Shown here one piece after another: positions 6,279 through 7,368 of a stretch of DNA of 7,368 nt (its first letter is position 1; each line of letters begins with the position of its first letter). Source of the DNA: an uncultured Oscillospiraceae bacterium (GTDB lineage: Bacteria; Bacillota; Clostridia; Oscillospirales; Oscillospiraceae); the NCBI GenBank assembly GCA_944385455.1, contig CALWXI010000124.1:1-7368 (forward strand), read 5' to 3'. The notes under the pieces are model-generated. The model worked only from the letters and a program-made list of their open reading frames with translations. It was not told where the DNA came from and did not search any database. The position numbers were made by a program, and so were the translations under genes.

Positions 6279-7307
6279 ATGAAAGCCATCAAGTTTGCCG
6301 AACCCTGGAACGTTGCCTGCGTCGATCAGCCCATGCCCGAGCCCAAGGAGGGCGAGGCTCTGATCAAGATCCACTGCGCCGCCGTCTGCGGCAGCGACAT
6401 CGGTGCCTTCCGCGGCACCAACGGCCTGGTCAGCTATCCCCGTGTCATCGGCCACGAGCTCAGCGGCGAGATTGTCAGCATCCCCTCTGATCCCGCGCAG
6501 AATCCCAAGGGCTTCAAGGTGGGCGACCGCGTGGCCGTGGACCCCTACATTTACTGCGGCCACTGCTATGCCTGTTCCATCGGCCGCACCAACTGCTGCA
6601 CCAGCCTGAAGGTTCTGGGCGTCCACGTGGACGGCGGCATGTGCGAGTATTTCTGCCACCCCGCCAAGCTGCTGGTGGCCCTGCCCGAGGGCATGAGCTA
6701 TGAGATGGGCGCTCTGGCCGAGCCCCTGACCATTGCCCTGCACGGCATTCACCGCGGCGGCCTGAAGGCCGGCGAGTATGTGGCCATCCTGGGCGCCGGC
6801 CCCATCGGCCTGTATGCCGGCATGGCCGCCGAGGCCTACGGTGCGCACGCCATCATCATCGACATCGTCCAGGAGCGTCTGGATTTCGCCAAGCGGATGG
6901 GCATCGAGCATACCATCAACAGCAAGGAAGTCAATGCCGTGGAGAAGGTCATGGAGATCACCGGCGAGGGTGCCCAGCTGGTCATGGAGTGCTCCGGCGC
7001 CAACGTGCTGATCCGTCAGAGCCTGGATATGGTCTGCCACGCCGGCCGCATCACCTTCACCGGCTGGCCCAAGCAGGAGACCAGCCTCCCCACCGACATG
7101 GTCACCCGCAAGGAGATCGATATCCGCGGTGCCCGTACCAGCGCCGGCGAGTTCGAGGAGGCCCTGGAGCTGCTGCACACCGGCAGGGTCAAGCTGATGG
7201 ACACCGTTACCAAGATCATCCCCATGGAGGAAGCGCCTGCCACCATCATCGACAACGAGAAGAACCCCGGCGACTACATCAAGGTCATCGTCAAGGTCGC
7301 CGACTGA
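6279..7307 (+). CDS. Zinc-dependent medium-chain dehydrogenase, RspB / L-galactonate-5-dehydrogenase-like
   Basis: A complete 342-residue cytoplasmic oxidoreductase of the zinc MDR (sorbitol/threonine dehydrogenase-like) superfamily. Catalytic-zinc residues are visible as C37 (VCGSD), H59-E60 (IGHE) and E148 (LAEP). The structural zinc site is C93-x2-C96-x2-C99-x7-C107. The Rossmann motif GAGPIG is at 172-177, and Asp195 at the end of the second strand favours NAD+ over NADP+. The stretch VAVDPYIYCGHCYACSIGRTN with the following VLGVHVDGG resembles RspB and L-galactonate/L-idonate 5-dehydrogenases, so oxidation of a sugar acid or polyol alcohol to a keto form is likely. The exact substrate is unknown. 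A GntR/FCD regulator is divergently encoded, as in the E. coli rspR-rspAB pair. Codons are strongly biased (nearly all Pro are CCC, Arg mostly CGC/CGT), unlike the CGG- and CCG-using genes nearby, which suggests high expression. Confidence 0.93.
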   Translation: MKAIKFAEPWNVACVDQPMPEPKEGEALIKIHCAAVCGSDIGAFRGTNGLVSYPRVIGHELSGEIVSIPSDPAQNPKGFKVGDRVAVDPYIYCGHCYACSIGRTNCCTSLKVLGVHVDGGMCEYFCHPAKLLVALPEGMSYEMGALAEPLTIALHGIHRGGLKAGEYVAILGAGPIGLYAGMAAEAYGAHAIIIDIVQERLDFAKRMGIEHTINSKEVNAVEKVMEITGEGAQLVMECSGANVLIRQSLDMVCHAGRITFTGWPKQETSLPTDMVTRKEIDIRGARTSAGEFEEALELLHTGRVKLMDTVTKIIPMEEAPATIIDNEKNPGDYIKVIVKVAD

Positions 7308-7329
7308 TGTCCCTCTTCACCACTGTTCT

Positions 7330-7357
7330 GCGGCCTGCCCTGGAAGGGGCAGGCCGC
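7330..7357 (+). terminator. Strong hairpin after the dehydrogenase, possible terminator or processing element
   Basis: GCGGCCTGCCC (7330-7340) and GGGCAGGCCGC (7347-7357) form a perfect 11-bp stem with a 6-base loop, 22 bases after the stop codon. No T run follows in the 11 bases before the window ends. It may be a weak terminator or a hairpin protecting the upstream mRNA while transcription continues. Confidence 0.5.
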
Positions 7358-7368
7358 GCCGTGGGTCC

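Noticed and set aside
6259..6282. Seven-codon open frame whose TGA overlaps the dehydrogenase ATG
   Set aside because: The overlap could suggest coupling, but there is no Shine-Dalgarno sequence before its ATG, and the dehydrogenase has its own site within it.

Overview
The window looks like chromosomal DNA from a high-GC gut clostridium, probably of the Oscillospiraceae (Flavonifractor/Oscillibacter-like). This placement is an inference from strong G/C bias at third codon positions, clean AGGAGG-like ribosome binding sites, a lipoprotein-type efflux adaptor and short T-tract terminators. No rRNA or other phylogenetic marker is present to prove it.

Left part (1-5166, + strand): the end of a tightly packed tripartite efflux operon. 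It holds the 3' portion of a TolC-family outer-factor protein (gene enters from outside the window), a lipid-anchored membrane-fusion (adaptor) protein, and a full-length 1037-residue RND pump of the HAE/AcrB type. Gaps between genes are 14 and 5 bases. The operon promoter lies upstream of the window. The pump would use the ion gradient across the cytoplasmic membrane, with the adaptor linking it to the TolC-like conduit. Two points stand out. The visible TolC-like half seems to have only a short linker where classical TolC carries outer-membrane beta strands. The pump carries Asn at two positions that are Asp and Lys in the AcrB proton relay.

Middle (5167-5224): one perfect 26-base palindrome flanked by A6 and T5 forms a bidirectional terminator shared by the convergent pump and regulator genes.

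Right part (5225-7368): a divergent pair made of a GntR-family regulator of the FadR/FCD type (- strand) and a zinc-dependent medium-chain dehydrogenase of the RspB/L-galactonate-5-dehydrogenase type (+ strand). The 331-base region between them holds a good sigma-A-type promoter for the regulator, a 20-base perfect palindrome covering its -35 box (likely operator), further inverted repeats, and a promoter with consensus -10 but poor -35 for the dehydrogenase. The pair looks like a local sugar-acid (hexonate/hexuronate-type) catabolic switch. The substrate cannot be read from the sequence. A strong hairpin without a T tract follows the dehydrogenase, so more genes of this unit may lie beyond the window edge.

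I found no mobile element, CRISPR array, tRNA or rRNA. The genes belong to known families. The less ordinary features are the apparently barrel-poor TolC homologue and the regulatory architecture of the divergent intergenic region.
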